NCBI GenBank assembly: GCA_938083085.1
Contig: CALLKX010000018.1
Span: 1 to 64,000 of the forward strand
Reading direction: 5' to 3'
Length of the DNA: 64,000 nucleotides
From: an uncultured bacterium
Lineage (GTDB): Bacteria > Planctomycetota > UBA1135 > GCA-002686595
The notes under the pieces were generated by a model that searched no databases, was not told where the DNA came from, and saw only the letters and a program-made list of their open reading frames with translations. The position numbers were made by a program, and so were the translations under genes. Positions within the stretch are counted from its first letter, which is position 1, and the number at the start of each line of letters is the position of its first letter. Of this stretch, positions 7,460-16,542 are shown one piece after another.

Positions 7460-10400
7460 TCAGTCCCGCTCGGAGGCCGCGCTGTTCTCGTCGAACTGGC
7501 GCTGGAGCTCCGCCTCGGCCTCCTCGAAGGAGATCCACTCCGTCGTGGCCTGATCGGGGTCGTTGTGGACCTCGAAGGACTGCGTCTGCACCGCGCCGCC
7601 AGCCGTCATCCTGACGACGTAGACGCCGGGCGTGGAGCGCCGGCTGCCGCGGCGGCCTCGGCCGGAGTTCCCGCCGGAGCGGCGGAGGTTCCAGCGCACG
7701 GTGTGCATGCCCTTCGAGCCGTCGGCGTCGAGGGTTGAGATCACGTTGCCCTCGCCGTCGAGGACCTCCATCGTGAGGTCCCTGGCGCGCCGGTTCAGCA
7801 CGTAGCTGATGGCTGCGCCCGGCTCGGGGTTGGTGCCGGTGAACAGGTGGTTGCCCGTCTGCCCGTGCCGCTTGCCGCGCGTCATCAGGTGGACGTCGGT
7901 GGGCTTGAGCAGCGTGGCGTCGGCCTCCATGACCTCCTTGGTCATCTGGGAGACGGCGCTGACGTCGAGGATCCAGATGCTCCGACCGTGGGTTCCGGCG
8001 ACCAGCTCGTTCATCCCCTCGTGCTGGGCGAGGTCGTGCACCGGGACGGTCGGCAGGTTGCTGTTGAAGCGCGTCCAAGAGTCACCCTTGTCCACGGAGA
8101 CGTAGATGCCGAACTCGCAGCCGAGGTACAGCACGTTCTCGTTCTTGGCGTCCTCGAGGATCGCGCGGGCGGAGCCCGCGGAGTCGGGGAGGTTCGCGCG
8201 GAGCGAGCGCCAGGTACGTCCGAGGTCTCCGGACGCGAAGACGTGGGGGAGCCCATCGTTCGAGCGGTGCCCGTCGAAGGTCGCGTAGACCGTCTTACGG
8301 TCATGGCGAGAGGCCTTGAGGTCGCTCACATACCGGCGGCCAGGCAGCAGCTGGTCGAGGGTGTTCTTGAGCTTCTTCTTCCGCTTCTTCTTGGCCTTCT
8401 TCGGCTCAGCGGGCTCCTCCGCCGCTTCCGCGGCCGGCTCTTCCGCCATCTCCTTCTCAGGAGCAGCCTCGACGATCTCGGTGGCGGTGGCTTCAGCCTC
8501 GGGCTCGGGGCTGGCGCTGCGTGCCCCGGTCCAGGTGAAGCTGAACGCGCCGCCTGCGGCGTCGATGGTGCCGGTCATGGAGCCCTCCTCGAGGTCGACG
8601 TTGGCGGCGAAGGCGAGCTTCAGAGCGTCTCCCTCGAAGGCGAACGTCAGGCGGCCCTTCTCGGCATCCCAGACGGCGGCCTCGATGGGCCCGTCACCGA
8701 TCTCGGAGTTGAGCGAGCCTGTGATCTTCCCGGCCTCGTCCACCTGCAGCGCCACGGTGAACTTGCCGTCGTCGTCGGACTCGATGCCGCTGCCCTCCGC
8801 CTTGCACTCCCAGGTGCCAGCGAGCTCGCCCTCGAGGGGCGCTGCCTCGAGGGCAACCTGGCTGGCGCGCGGGGCAGCCTCGGCCTCCTCCTCGGGCTCC
8901 TCTTCCTTGGGCTCGGGATCGAGCTCGGAGGACCCGTTGAGGGCCATGAGATCGACCCACTCGGTGCCGCCGTCCTCGGTCATCCACAGCCCGCCGTCAT
9001 CGGTGCCCACGTAGAGCACGTCCTGGCTCAGGGGAGACTCGGCGAGGGCGACGGCGCTCCCGCGGTCGGTGGCCGTGACCTCCGGGGAGATGCGGCGCTG
9101 GCCGGTGCCCTTCTGGACCGACTTGAACACGTAGTTACCGGCGCTGTAGTAGATCTCGCTGTTGAAGTTCGAGAGCAGGAACGGGGTGTTCCAGTTGAAG
9201 CGGTACTCGATGTCATCGCCGCGCCCCACGCGCGGCTTCAGGTACCCGCCCTCGCCCGAGGCGAAGTCGCGCCGGCCCATGCCGCCGTTCTGGCTCTCGT
9301 AGTAGACGAGGTCGGGGTTGCCCGGGTCGACGATGCAGCGGAAGCCGTCGCCGCCGCCCACGTTGAACCAGTCGTCGTTGGTCGCGCCGCTGTCGCTGGT
9401 GCGCGAGGGGCCGCCCCAGGAGCCGTTGTCCTGGAGGCCGCCGTAGACCATGTAGTTCATCCGGGGTCCGACGGTGACGTTGTAGAACTGCCCGATGGCC
9501 ATCCGGTTGTGGTGGTTCCAGTGGGCCATCCGGTCGTAGGTGACGTACACGCCGCCGTCGTTGCCGAGGATGATGTGCCGTCCGTCCGCGGGGTCGACCC
9601 ACATGGCGTGGTGGTCCACGTGGACGTCGCCGCCGTGGCCGTCGTTGGTGAAGGTCGCGCCGCCGTCGCTGGACTTGTGGAGCCGGGTGCCTGCGACGTA
9701 GATGAAGCTCTCATCGCTCGGGTCCACGCGGATCTCGCTGTAGTACATCGGGCGCGGGTTGAGCGAGTTGATGCGCTTCCACGTGGCGCCGCGATCCTCG
9801 GACTTGAAGATGCCGCCGTACTGGTGCCCGTCGGCACCCTGTTCGTCCTGTGCGTTGGAGCGCTGCCCGCCGAGCCCGATGCCAAACGGGCCATCGCGCA
9901 GGCGACCGTGTACGTCGAGGCGCTCCTCCTCCTCCTCGGGCTTACGGTCGAACGTGATCTCCATCTCCACCAGCTCGCCGTCGCGGACCGCCTCGACCTT
10001 CGCGGCGTCGCCGGCCACGTAGTCGCGCAGCACGCGGCGCAGCCGCGTCTGGTCCAGGATCGCGGTATCCGCGATGCGGAGGATGATGTCGCCCTCCTCC
10101 ATGCCGGCCGCCGAGGCCGGGGAGTCCTCGGTGATCGAGCGGACCCGGGCGCCGAGCTCGGCGCTCTCGAAGGAGACGCCGAACCAGGCCGCGTTCTCGG
10201 GCTCCTGGGTGATCTGGTTGGTCTCGACCACGGCGAAGAGGTTGTCCGGTTGGGACGCCGACCAGCTCAGGCCGATCCGGCCCAGCTCGGTGGTGGGGAG
10301 GCCCTCGCTGAGCCGCTCCCACGTCGCGCCGCCGTCCGTGGTCCGGTGGAGGCCCGAGCCGTCGCCCCACTTCACAGCGGGGTCGTTGGTGTCGAACATG

Positions 10401-11230
10401 TCGCGGCGTCGCTCGTAGCTCGCGATGACGATCGTGTCCGGGTCCACGGGGTGCATCTTCATCTCGATGACGCCCGTGTCCTCGTCCACGAAGAACACGC
10501 GCTCCCAGGTGAACCCGCCGTCCGTGGTCTTGTAGACGCCGCGCTCGTCGTTCGGACCCCAGAGGCGGCCGAGGGCGCCGACGTAGACCACGTCGGGGTT
10601 CTCCGGGTGCACGATGATGGTGCTGACCTGGAAGGACTCGCCGAGGCCGGCGTAGCGCCAGGTGGCGCCGCTGTCCTTGGAGACGTAGACGCCGTCACCC
10701 CAGGAGACCGAGTTGCGGGGGTTGTTCTCGCCGGTGCCCGCCCAGATCTGGGTGGGGTCCGAGGGGGCGACGGCGAGAGCGCCCACCGAGGAGGTGCGCT
10801 GGTTGGTGAACTGGTGCTCGTAGGTGACGCCGTTGTTGGTTGTGTGGAGCACGCCGCTGGCCGCGGTGGAGATCCAATACTCCGAGGCGTCCGCGGGGTT
10901 GACCGCGATGTCCGTGATGCGGCCGCCCATGTTCGCAGGCCCGATGGAGCGCCACTCCAGGGTGTCGACCCAGTCGAGGGGGAGGGTGCCCTCCACCTTG
11001 GTGGGGCCGCGCTCCGGGAGCTCACGCTCGGGCTCTTCTCCGTCGGGGCTCTCCTCGGAGATCGGTTCGGAGACGGGGAGGCCCTCGGCGACGGACTCTT
11101 CCTGGGGCGAGGCGCCGGCGAGCGCGGCGCTGAGCAGGGCAACGGGCAAGGCCGTGGCGGTCAAGCGAAGGAGTGGCGCGTGCGCCCCGGTGAGGGTGCT
11201 GACGTGGAGGGCGACGTTGGAGAGCATCAT
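7460..11230 (-). CDS. exported sortilin/VPS10-type BNR beta-propeller protein with PDZ insert
   Basis: The ATG at 11230 gives 1256 residues and a good signal peptide (TATALPVALLSAALAGASP); an upstream in-frame start at 11440 would bury it, so I reject that start. Many Asp-box (BNR) repeats of the type DSGATW, DGGFTW, DGGATW and DRGATW indicate a large propeller like those labelled glycosyl hydrolase/sortilin. A PDZ domain interrupts it (FGVSFESAELGARVRSITEDSPASAAGMEEGDIILRI region, roughly residues 350-430). A beta-rich insert beginning GTWECKAEGSG, framed by Glu/Pro-rich linkers and ending in a Lys-rich KKAKKKRKKKLKN segment, lies about residues 790-950, before the last propeller blades. The C-terminus resembles a FlgD-like Ig domain (MHTVRWNLRRSG, TPGVYVVRM). 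Periplasmic or surface location; binding or proteolysis-related role is only inferred. Confidence 0.85.
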   Translation of the reverse strand: MMLSNVALHVSTLTGAHAPLLRLTATALPVALLSAALAGASPQEESVAEGLPVSEPISEESPDGEEPERELPERGPTKVEGTLPLDWVDTLEWRSIGPANMGGRITDIAVNPADASEYWISTAASGVLHTTNNGVTYEHQFTNQRTSSVGALAVAPSDPTQIWAGTGENNPRNSVSWGDGVYVSKDSGATWRYAGLGESFQVSTIIVHPENPDVVYVGALGRLWGPNDERGVYKTTDGGFTWERVFFVDEDTGVIEMKMHPVDPDTIVIASYERRRDMFDTNDPAVKWGDGSGLHRTTDGGATWERLSEGLPTTELGRIGLSWSASQPDNLFAVVETNQITQEPENAAWFGVSFESAELGARVRSITEDSPASAAGMEEGDIILRIADTAILDQTRLRRVLRDYVAGDAAKVEAVRDGELVEMEITFDRKPEEEEERLDVHGRLRDGPFGIGLGGQRSNAQDEQGADGHQYGGIFKSEDRGATWKRINSLNPRPMYYSEIRVDPSDESFIYVAGTRLHKSSDGGATFTNDGHGGDVHVDHHAMWVDPADGRHIILGNDGGVYVTYDRMAHWNHHNRMAIGQFYNVTVGPRMNYMVYGGLQDNGSWGGPSRTSDSGATNDDWFNVGGGDGFRCIVDPGNPDLVYYESQNGGMGRRDFASGEGGYLKPRVGRGDDIEYRFNWNTPFLLSNFNSEIYYSAGNYVFKSVQKGTGQRRISPEVTATDRGSAVALAESPLSQDVLYVGTDDGGLWMTEDGGTEWVDLMALNGSSELDPEPKEEEPEEEAEAAPRASQVALEAAPLEGELAGTWECKAEGSGIESDDDGKFTVALQVDEAGKITGSLNSEIGDGPIEAAVWDAEKGRLTFAFEGDALKLAFAANVDLEEGSMTGTIDAAGGAFSFTWTGARSASPEPEAEATATEIVEAAPEKEMAEEPAAEAAEEPAEPKKAKKKRKKKLKNTLDQLLPGRRYVSDLKASRHDRKTVYATFDGHRSNDGLPHVFASGDLGRTWRSLRANLPDSAGSARAILEDAKNENVLYLGCEFGIYVSVDKGDSWTRFNSNLPTVPVHDLAQHEGMNELVAGTHGRSIWILDVSAVSQMTKEVMEADATLLKPTDVHLMTRGKRHGQTGNHLFTGTNPEPGAAISYVLNRRARDLTMEVLDGEGNVISTLDADGSKGMHTVRWNLRRSGGNSGRGRRGSRRSTPGVYVVRMTAGGAVQTQSFEVHNDPDQATTEWISFEEAEAELQRQFDENSAASERD

Positions 11231-11501
11231 GTCGTGGGAGAGCTGGGGCGGCCGCGGGAGCGTGGAATGCGGCCCTGAGGACGATAACCGTCCTTCGCCG
11301 ATGTCGGAGTTCGGGTTATGTGGCGTGCGATCAGATCGAGGCACCGGGGGGCGGACAGTTGCACTCAGGGGGCTGCTCGGCAGACTGGGCGTCCCGCGGA
11401 GGCGGTCCCAGATCCCGGGGCCCCCCTCCGGTCCTCTCATCGACCGTCGGAGTGGATCTCTTCACTCCTGGGCGTCCGGCCCACTCCCCGCCCAATCGAC
11501 C

Positions 11502-13319
11502 ATGGCCTGCCAGACGATCACCGGCCTCCTCGTGGCAGCATCCTTGCTGTTCCAGGGCTGCGTGAGCGGGCCTCCGGAGGCCGAAATGGGGGGCGCGACA
11601 GCCCCGCCGTCTGCGGAGTCTGCCGGGCAGGTCGGCGACGGCTCGGGCGTGTCTCGGGCGGCCTCCGACGCGACTGGTGGATCCGGGTCCCTCGAGGGAC
11701 CGTCGCCCGCGGCAGAGCCGGGCCAGGCGGCGGAACAGAATCACGTGTCGGGGCAGGGGCGCACGGGGGAGTTGGAGGCCACTGCGGAGCCAGATGCGAC
11801 TGCGGAGCAAGGCCCGACTTCAGAGGCGGATCGCGCGGCACGGGAGGCCTTCACCGCGCGGCAGGATGCCCTGGCGGGCCAGGTGCCCAAGCATGGCCCC
11901 ACCCTCGCCGAGGGGCTACTCGGCGCGGCAGGCCTTGAGTTCCCGTGGGCGTCGCTGGTGAGCAGCGAGCCACTCCGGGCGGGCGGTTCTGTTCTGGCCG
12001 GGGAGGCAGACCCGGCGGACGGGGACCCGGCGGGCGGGGACCCGGCGGGCGGGGGACCGTCCGGCAGCGAGCGCGCAACCGCAGCGGATAAAGGCGCCCC
12101 GCGCACGGGTCTCCCTGCTTCTGTCGCTCCGCGTTCCGTCGAGACGGCGGACGGCCTGTCCATGGGATTCAGGGTGAGCGGGCAGGGTCGCCCCGTCGTC
12201 CTGATTCATGGTTGGTGTGGCAATGGAGAGCAGTGGTCTGAGACCGCCACGGCGCTGGCGCGATCCTACCGGGTGTACACGGTGGACCTCGTCGGACACG
12301 GCGCGTCGGCGGGCCAGGCCCGAGCCAGCTGGACCATCGCGGCCTTTGGCCACGACGTGGCGCGGCTCCTCGAGGCCGAGCGGCTCCGTGATGCGGTGCT
12401 GATCGGCCATTCCATGGGCGGCCCGGTCGCGCTCGAGGCCGCGGTCCGCGCCCCTGGAAGGGTGGCTGCGATCGTGGGGGTGGAGTCGCTGCACCGCCTC
12501 ACGGGCGAGGCGGACCCGGAGCGGATCGCCCCCTACGTCGCCCGCTTCAGGGAGGACTTCCCTGCGGCCATGGGTGAGTTCACTGCGGCCCTGGTTCGTG
12601 CGGACACCCCGCCAGCCACGAGGGCCCGGATCGTCGCCGACTCCGTCGGTTCTGAACCAGGGATGGCGATTGCCCTCGTGGAGCACTTCGGCACGTACGA
12701 TCCCAAGCCCGCGACGAGGATCATCGATGGTCCCGTCCGGTGCATCAACGCGGACATCACGCCGACGGACGTGGCCGGTAACCGGGCGCTGCTCTCGTCC
12801 TTTGACGTCGAGCTCCTGGAGGCGACGGGCCACTGGCCCCACCTCGAGGCGCCGGGGCGCTTCCAGGCCGCCCTCGACCGCGTCTTAGCCGAGGTCGCGC
12901 CTGTCCCAGAGCCCGGTTCCGAGGCACAGCTCCTGTCCCTCGGGTCCATCGTCCGCTGTGAGGATGTTGCGGCGACCCAGGAGTTCTACACAGAGCGGCT
13001 GCGGTTCGAGGAGGTGGAGTGCGAGCCGGGCCTGGAGCCGCGGTCCGGTGAGGCCGTCACGCTGAGTCGAGACGGCACGACGGTCGTCCTGCAATCCTTC
13101 GCGGGCCTACGGGAGGACCTGCCCGAGGTGGCCCTTCGCCCGGGGCCGGCGATCCTGCGGCTGGAGGTGACGAACCTGAACGCCGAACTCGCCACCCTGG
13201 GCGACGCCCTTCGGATCGTGGTGCCGGAGCGGCGCCTCACCACTGGCGCCCGACAGGTGGTCATCGAGGACCCCGCCGGCTCCCTGGTGATCCTACGTCA
13301 GGCGCGCGAGCGGCTCTGA
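11502..13319 (+). CDS. lipoprotein with alpha/beta hydrolase and C-terminal glyoxalase (VOC) domain
   Basis: 605 residues from the ATG at 11502, chosen because it begins a lipoprotein signal (LLVAASLLFQGC, Cys20); the open frame extends 226 codons further upstream, antisense to the propeller gene. Residues 21-215 are low-complexity (Ala/Glu/Gly, GDPAGG repeats). An alpha/beta hydrolase follows at about 216-465: oxyanion HGWCGNG (236-242), nucleophile Ser304 in GHSMGG, acid D418 or D423, and His444 in ATGHWPH. A VOC domain occupies about 480-601 (SIVRCEDVAATQEFYTERL to VVIEDPAGSLVIL) with the usual metal-site Glu at E589. Hydrolase-VOC fusion in an exported lipoprotein is unusual. Substrate unknown. 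The stop codon lies inside the first unit of a tandem repeat. Confidence 0.82.
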   Translation: MACQTITGLLVAASLLFQGCVSGPPEAEMGGATAPPSAESAGQVGDGSGVSRAASDATGGSGSLEGPSPAAEPGQAAEQNHVSGQGRTGELEATAEPDATAEQGPTSEADRAAREAFTARQDALAGQVPKHGPTLAEGLLGAAGLEFPWASLVSSEPLRAGGSVLAGEADPADGDPAGGDPAGGGPSGSERATAADKGAPRTGLPASVAPRSVETADGLSMGFRVSGQGRPVVLIHGWCGNGEQWSETATALARSYRVYTVDLVGHGASAGQARASWTIAAFGHDVARLLEAERLRDAVLIGHSMGGPVALEAAVRAPGRVAAIVGVESLHRLTGEADPERIAPYVARFREDFPAAMGEFTAALVRADTPPATRARIVADSVGSEPGMAIALVEHFGTYDPKPATRIIDGPVRCINADITPTDVAGNRALLSSFDVELLEATGHWPHLEAPGRFQAALDRVLAEVAPVPEPGSEAQLLSLGSIVRCEDVAATQEFYTERLRFEEVECEPGLEPRSGEAVTLSRDGTTVVLQSFAGLREDLPEVALRPGPAILRLEVTNLNAELATLGDALRIVVPERRLTTGARQVVIEDPAGSLVILRQARERL

Positions 13320-13379
13320 CGCGGGTGAGGCTCTGACGCGGGAGAGGCTCTGACGCTGGAGAGGCTCTGACGCTGGGGA
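13312..13379. repeat. four tandem 17-bp repeats spanning a stop codon
   Basis: Four consecutive units of GGCTCTGACGCGGGTGA and close variants (13312-13328, 13329-13345, 13346-13362, 13363-13379). The first unit contains the last codons and TGA stop of the hydrolase-VOC gene, and each unit carries a TGA, so duplication multiplied the gene end. Differences between units are one or two bases. Confidence 0.85.
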
Positions 13380-13433
13380 GGCGTCCGAGCTGCGAGGGGT
13401 GCGGATGTGCTGCGCCAGAGTCGCGCCAGTCAG

Positions 13434-14612
13434 TCAGTCGAGGATCGGCAGGCTGGAGAAGGCCTTGACCGCCAGCCGTTGGGCCAGCCGCCCCGCGATC
13501 TCACGGAGCGAGTCTGCGGCCACCGAGTCGCCGTTTCCCGTGGCAGACACGATGGGTTCACCCAGGTCACCCCCGGCGCGCACGCCCGGGTCGATGGGGA
13601 CGTGGCCCAGCACAGGGAAGCCGTGGGTCTGACCGAGCCGCTCGGCTCCGCCTGAGCCGAAGACCTCGAAGGTGGAGCGGAACTTGCCGCCGGCCTCGAG
13701 CTGGACCTGCGCGGTCTCGGCGCCGAGCCGGAGCTCGACGGACGCGCCGGCCTCACCGCCCTCGACGGTGCCCTCCATCACGAGCCCGGACATGTTCTCA
13801 ACGATGCCGAGGATCGGTACATCCACCTGGCGGAACATCGAGATCGCCTTCGTCACGTCGAACGCTGCGACGGCTTGCGGGGTCGTGACGAGGACGGCTC
13901 CGGAGAGCGGGACGACCTGGGCGAGGGAGAGCTGGGCGTCTCCCGTACCGGGCGGCATGTCCACGAGCAGGTAGTCGAGCTCGCCCCAGACGACGTCGGT
14001 CAGCATCTGCTGGATGAAGCTGTGCACCATCGGACCGCGCCAGATCACGGGCTGGTCGTCGGGCACCAGGTAGCCGATGGACATGGTCTTCACGCCGCGC
14101 CGCTCCTTGGGAACGAGCTTGGTCTTGCCGTCGATTTCGGCCTGATCGGGCTGACCGCCGAGGCCCATCATCATGGGCACGTCGGGGCCGTGGACGTCGC
14201 AGTCCAGGAGCCCAACGCGCGCCCCTGTCTGGGCGAGGGCGCAGGCGAGGTTGACCGTGACGGTGCTCTTGCCGACGCCGCCCTTGCCGGACGAGACGGC
14301 CACGATGTGGCGCACGTCCTTGGCCGCGTCCCGCGGCGGACCGCTTGGCCCCTTCACCTCTGCGGTCATCTCGATCTCCAACGACGTCACCCCGTCGAGG
14401 GCCTCGATCAGGCCGCGGGCCTGGTCGCGCATCTGGTCCTTCACGGGGCAGGCGGGGGTGGTCAGGTTGATCACCACATCCACGCCGCCGGTGTCGCTGA
14501 TCTCGCAGCGGGTGATGAAGCCAAGTTCGACGATGTCCTTGCCGAGGTCAGGGTCGATGACGCCGCGGAGGGCTTGGAGGACGGCGTCGCGGGTGGGGGC
14601 GGGGTGGGACAC
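13434..14612 (-). CDS. Mrp/NBP35 family P-loop ATPase lacking the C-terminal CxxC
   Basis: 392 residues from a GTG start. An N-terminal MIP18/DUF59 domain (about 6-85, with TTPACPVKDQM) precedes the deviant Walker A VSSGKGGVGKST (106-117), DCDVHGPDVPMMMG (137-150) and the Walker B region LLVDMPPGTGD. Mrp/ApbC proteins normally carry a CPxC pair just after NMS for a bridging 4Fe-4S cluster used in cluster delivery. Here NMSGLVMEG is followed by about 35 residues rich in Gly, Glu and Val with no cysteine until FGSGGAE resumes the fold. Cysteines elsewhere are C36, C55, C124 and C138. Iron-sulfur carrier function by the classical dimer site is therefore doubtful, although ATPase elements are intact. 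Confidence 0.9.
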   Translation of the reverse strand: MSHPAPTRDAVLQALRGVIDPDLGKDIVELGFITRCEISDTGGVDVVINLTTPACPVKDQMRDQARGLIEALDGVTSLEIEMTAEVKGPSGPPRDAAKDVRHIVAVSSGKGGVGKSTVTVNLACALAQTGARVGLLDCDVHGPDVPMMMGLGGQPDQAEIDGKTKLVPKERRGVKTMSIGYLVPDDQPVIWRGPMVHSFIQQMLTDVVWGELDYLLVDMPPGTGDAQLSLAQVVPLSGAVLVTTPQAVAAFDVTKAISMFRQVDVPILGIVENMSGLVMEGTVEGGEAGASVELRLGAETAQVQLEAGGKFRSTFEVFGSGGAERLGQTHGFPVLGHVPIDPGVRAGGDLGEPIVSATGNGDSVAADSLREIAGRLAQRLAVKAFSSLPILD

Positions 14613-14793
14613 GGGGGCTCGGGGCGGGGGGAGAGGCGGCGGTCGCGCAAGTTGCGGCGCACCAGCCTAGGCCCGTCGCCAGGAATCTCAACGCGGCATC
14701 CGCCGCCTTGGGCGGATCGCCTCGAGATCCCACCCCGGGCCCGGCCGCCGCGGGATATCTTGCCTCCCCTGCGCCCCCGCTGCTCGCTCTCCC

Positions 14794-15513
14794 ATGACCC
14801 CCAGCCCTCTCTCCAGCCCCCGCCCCGCCGTCTGCCTCCTCTCCGGGGGGATGGACTCCGCCGTGGTCCTCGCGGAGGCGAAGGCCATGGGGTTCGAGGC
14901 CCACGCTCTGTCATTCCGCTACGGCCAGCGGCACTCCTGCGAGCTTGACGCCGCGGCGCGCGTGGCCGAGACCCTCGGCGCCCGGGACCACCGGACCGTG
15001 GCGGTGGACCTCTCTGCCCTGGGGGGGTCGTCCCTGACCGACGACATCGTCGTCCCCAAGGACCGGGACCACGACGAGATCGGCCAGGGCGTGCCGAGCA
15101 CGTACGTGCCGGCGCGCAACACGGTGTTCCTGTCGGTGGCGCTCGGCTGGGCCGAGGTCCTGGGGGCGACCGACCTCTTCGTCGGTGTGAACGCCGTGGA
15201 TTACTCGGGGTACCCCGACTGCCGCCCGGAGTTCCTCGCGGCGTTCGAGGCGCTGGCGACCCTCGCCACCGCGGCTGGCGCGGAGGAGGGGCACCGCTTC
15301 AAGGTACACGCGCCGCTCATGGAGCTCTCCAAGGCGGGCATTGTCCATCGAGCGGCCGAGCTTGGGGTTGACCTCGGACAGACCCACACCTGCTACGACC
15401 CCGTGGAGGCGCCTGGCGCGAGGCCCCTCGCGTGCGGCCGGTGCGACGCCTGCCAGCTGCGCCTCGCGGGGTTCGCCGAGGCGGGTGAAGCCGATCCCAT
15501 CCCCTACGCCTGA
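14794..15513 (+). CDS. queC: 7-cyano-7-deazaguanine (preQ0) synthase
   Basis: A 239-residue enzyme that converts 7-carboxy-7-deazaguanine to preQ0 with ATP and ammonia in queuosine synthesis. The PP-loop SGGMDSAVV starts at residue 17, and the motif SFRYGQRHSCEL follows. The substrate-region signature PARNTVFLSVAL and FVGVNAVDYSGYPDCRPEF are in place. Zinc ligands are C200, C214, C217 and C220 (CGRCDAC cluster). No other queuosine genes (queD, queE, queF) are adjacent. MazG follows 37 bases downstream on the same strand. Confidence 0.96.
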   Translation: MTPSPLSSPRPAVCLLSGGMDSAVVLAEAKAMGFEAHALSFRYGQRHSCELDAAARVAETLGARDHRTVAVDLSALGGSSLTDDIVVPKDRDHDEIGQGVPSTYVPARNTVFLSVALGWAEVLGATDLFVGVNAVDYSGYPDCRPEFLAAFEALATLATAAGAEEGHRFKVHAPLMELSKAGIVHRAAELGVDLGQTHTCYDPVEAPGARPLACGRCDACQLRLAGFAEAGEADPIPYA

Positions 15514-15550
15514 CGCCTGCACTCCAACCGGGGTCCGAGCCCCGCGACCC

Positions 15551-16432
15551 ATGAGCGAACCCAAGAGCGACCCGCGGTCCGTGCCCGAAGCGGTACCGGC
15601 TGATGACCCGCGCCTCTCCGCGCTGGCCTCCTTGATCGCGATCGTCGACCGGCTACGCGCCCCGGATGGCTGCCCCTGGGATCTGGAGCAGACCGAGGCG
15701 TCCATGGCGCCGTACGCCGTGGAGGAGGCCCATGAGCTGGCGGAGGCCATCGCTGAGTCCAGCGCAGAGGCGGCGGCGTCCGAGGCTGGAGACTGCCTCA
15801 CCGTCCTCATGCTGATCTGCAGGATCGCGGAGCAGAGCGAGCGGTTTGACCTCGGGGCGGCTGCGCGGTCCGCCACGGAGAAGCTGGTGCGGCGGCACCC
15901 GCACGTCTTCGGGACCGCGACGGCTGGCTCGGCGGGGGAGGTCCTCGAGTCGTGGGAGGACATCAAGCGCCGCGAGCGAGCGGACGCGAAGGAGGACACG
16001 AGCGCCCTGGCTGGCGTTCCGAAGGGGCTCTCTTCCCTGCACCGGGCCAGTCGCGTGTGCCAGAAGGCCGTCGCCGCCGGCTTTCACTGGGAGGACGCGC
16101 GGGGAGCGCTGGGCAAGGTGGAGGAGGAGCTCGAGGAGCTCATCGAGGTCCTGCCGGAGGCGTCCCTGAAGAGCAGCGCGCGGCCGCAGCTGGACCCCGA
16201 GGTCCGGGAGCGGGTGGAGCATGAGCTGGGAGACCTCCTGATGGCCTCCGCGTTCCTGGGCGGCTACCTCCAGCTGGACCCCGAGGCCATGTGCCGCTCC
16301 GCGCTCGGCCGCTTCGAGGCCCGCTTCCGCAACATGGAGGGGCAGTTCGACGGTCCGCTCAACGAGCGCAGCCTGGCGGAGATGATGGCGGCCTGGGTGC
16401 GGGCCAAGGCGGAGCTGGGCGGGCAGGAGTGA
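15551..16432 (+). CDS. mazG: nucleoside triphosphate pyrophosphohydrolase MazG
   Basis: 293 residues from the ATG at 15551; the frame is open into queC, but that upstream part has no MazG similarity. MazG hydrolyses (d)NTPs to monophosphates, a housekeeping role. Two all-alpha MazG domains are visible: the first has VDRLRAPDGCPWDLEQT followed by the EEAHEL metal site and EAGDCLTVLM; the second has KVEEELEELIEVL and ELGDLLMASAFLGGYLQLDPE. Both keep the acidic metal-binding residues. The KRRERADAK and VPKGLSSLHRA linker between them is typical of the E. coli-type protein. Confidence 0.94.
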   Translation: MSEPKSDPRSVPEAVPADDPRLSALASLIAIVDRLRAPDGCPWDLEQTEASMAPYAVEEAHELAEAIAESSAEAAASEAGDCLTVLMLICRIAEQSERFDLGAAARSATEKLVRRHPHVFGTATAGSAGEVLESWEDIKRRERADAKEDTSALAGVPKGLSSLHRASRVCQKAVAAGFHWEDARGALGKVEEELEELIEVLPEASLKSSARPQLDPEVRERVEHELGDLLMASAFLGGYLQLDPEAMCRSALGRFEARFRNMEGQFDGPLNERSLAEMMAAWVRAKAELGGQE

Positions 16433-16542
16433 GGGGCGCCCCAGGGCTCGACGCTGGAACCTGAGGGCTGGCGCGGGCAGGGTAGGCTGGGCCCGCGACG
16501 CCTCGGGATCTCACGCCGGGCGCGGTCACGGCCAGAGCCATC

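Noticed and set aside
7847..11278. A 1143-codon open frame on the plus strand opposite the BNR-propeller gene
   Set aside because: It is antisense to a gene with clear Asp-box repeats, is dominated by Val, Glu, His and Arg-rich shadow sequence, and shows no domain. High G+C third positions create such long antisense frames.
10824..11501. N-terminal extension of the hydrolase-VOC protein
   Set aside because: These 226 codons run antisense through the propeller gene and its signal peptide; the lipoprotein signal beginning at 11502 marks the real start.
15341..15550. N-terminal extension of MazG inside queC
   Set aside because: The extension overlaps conserved queC sequence in another frame and has no MazG similarity.
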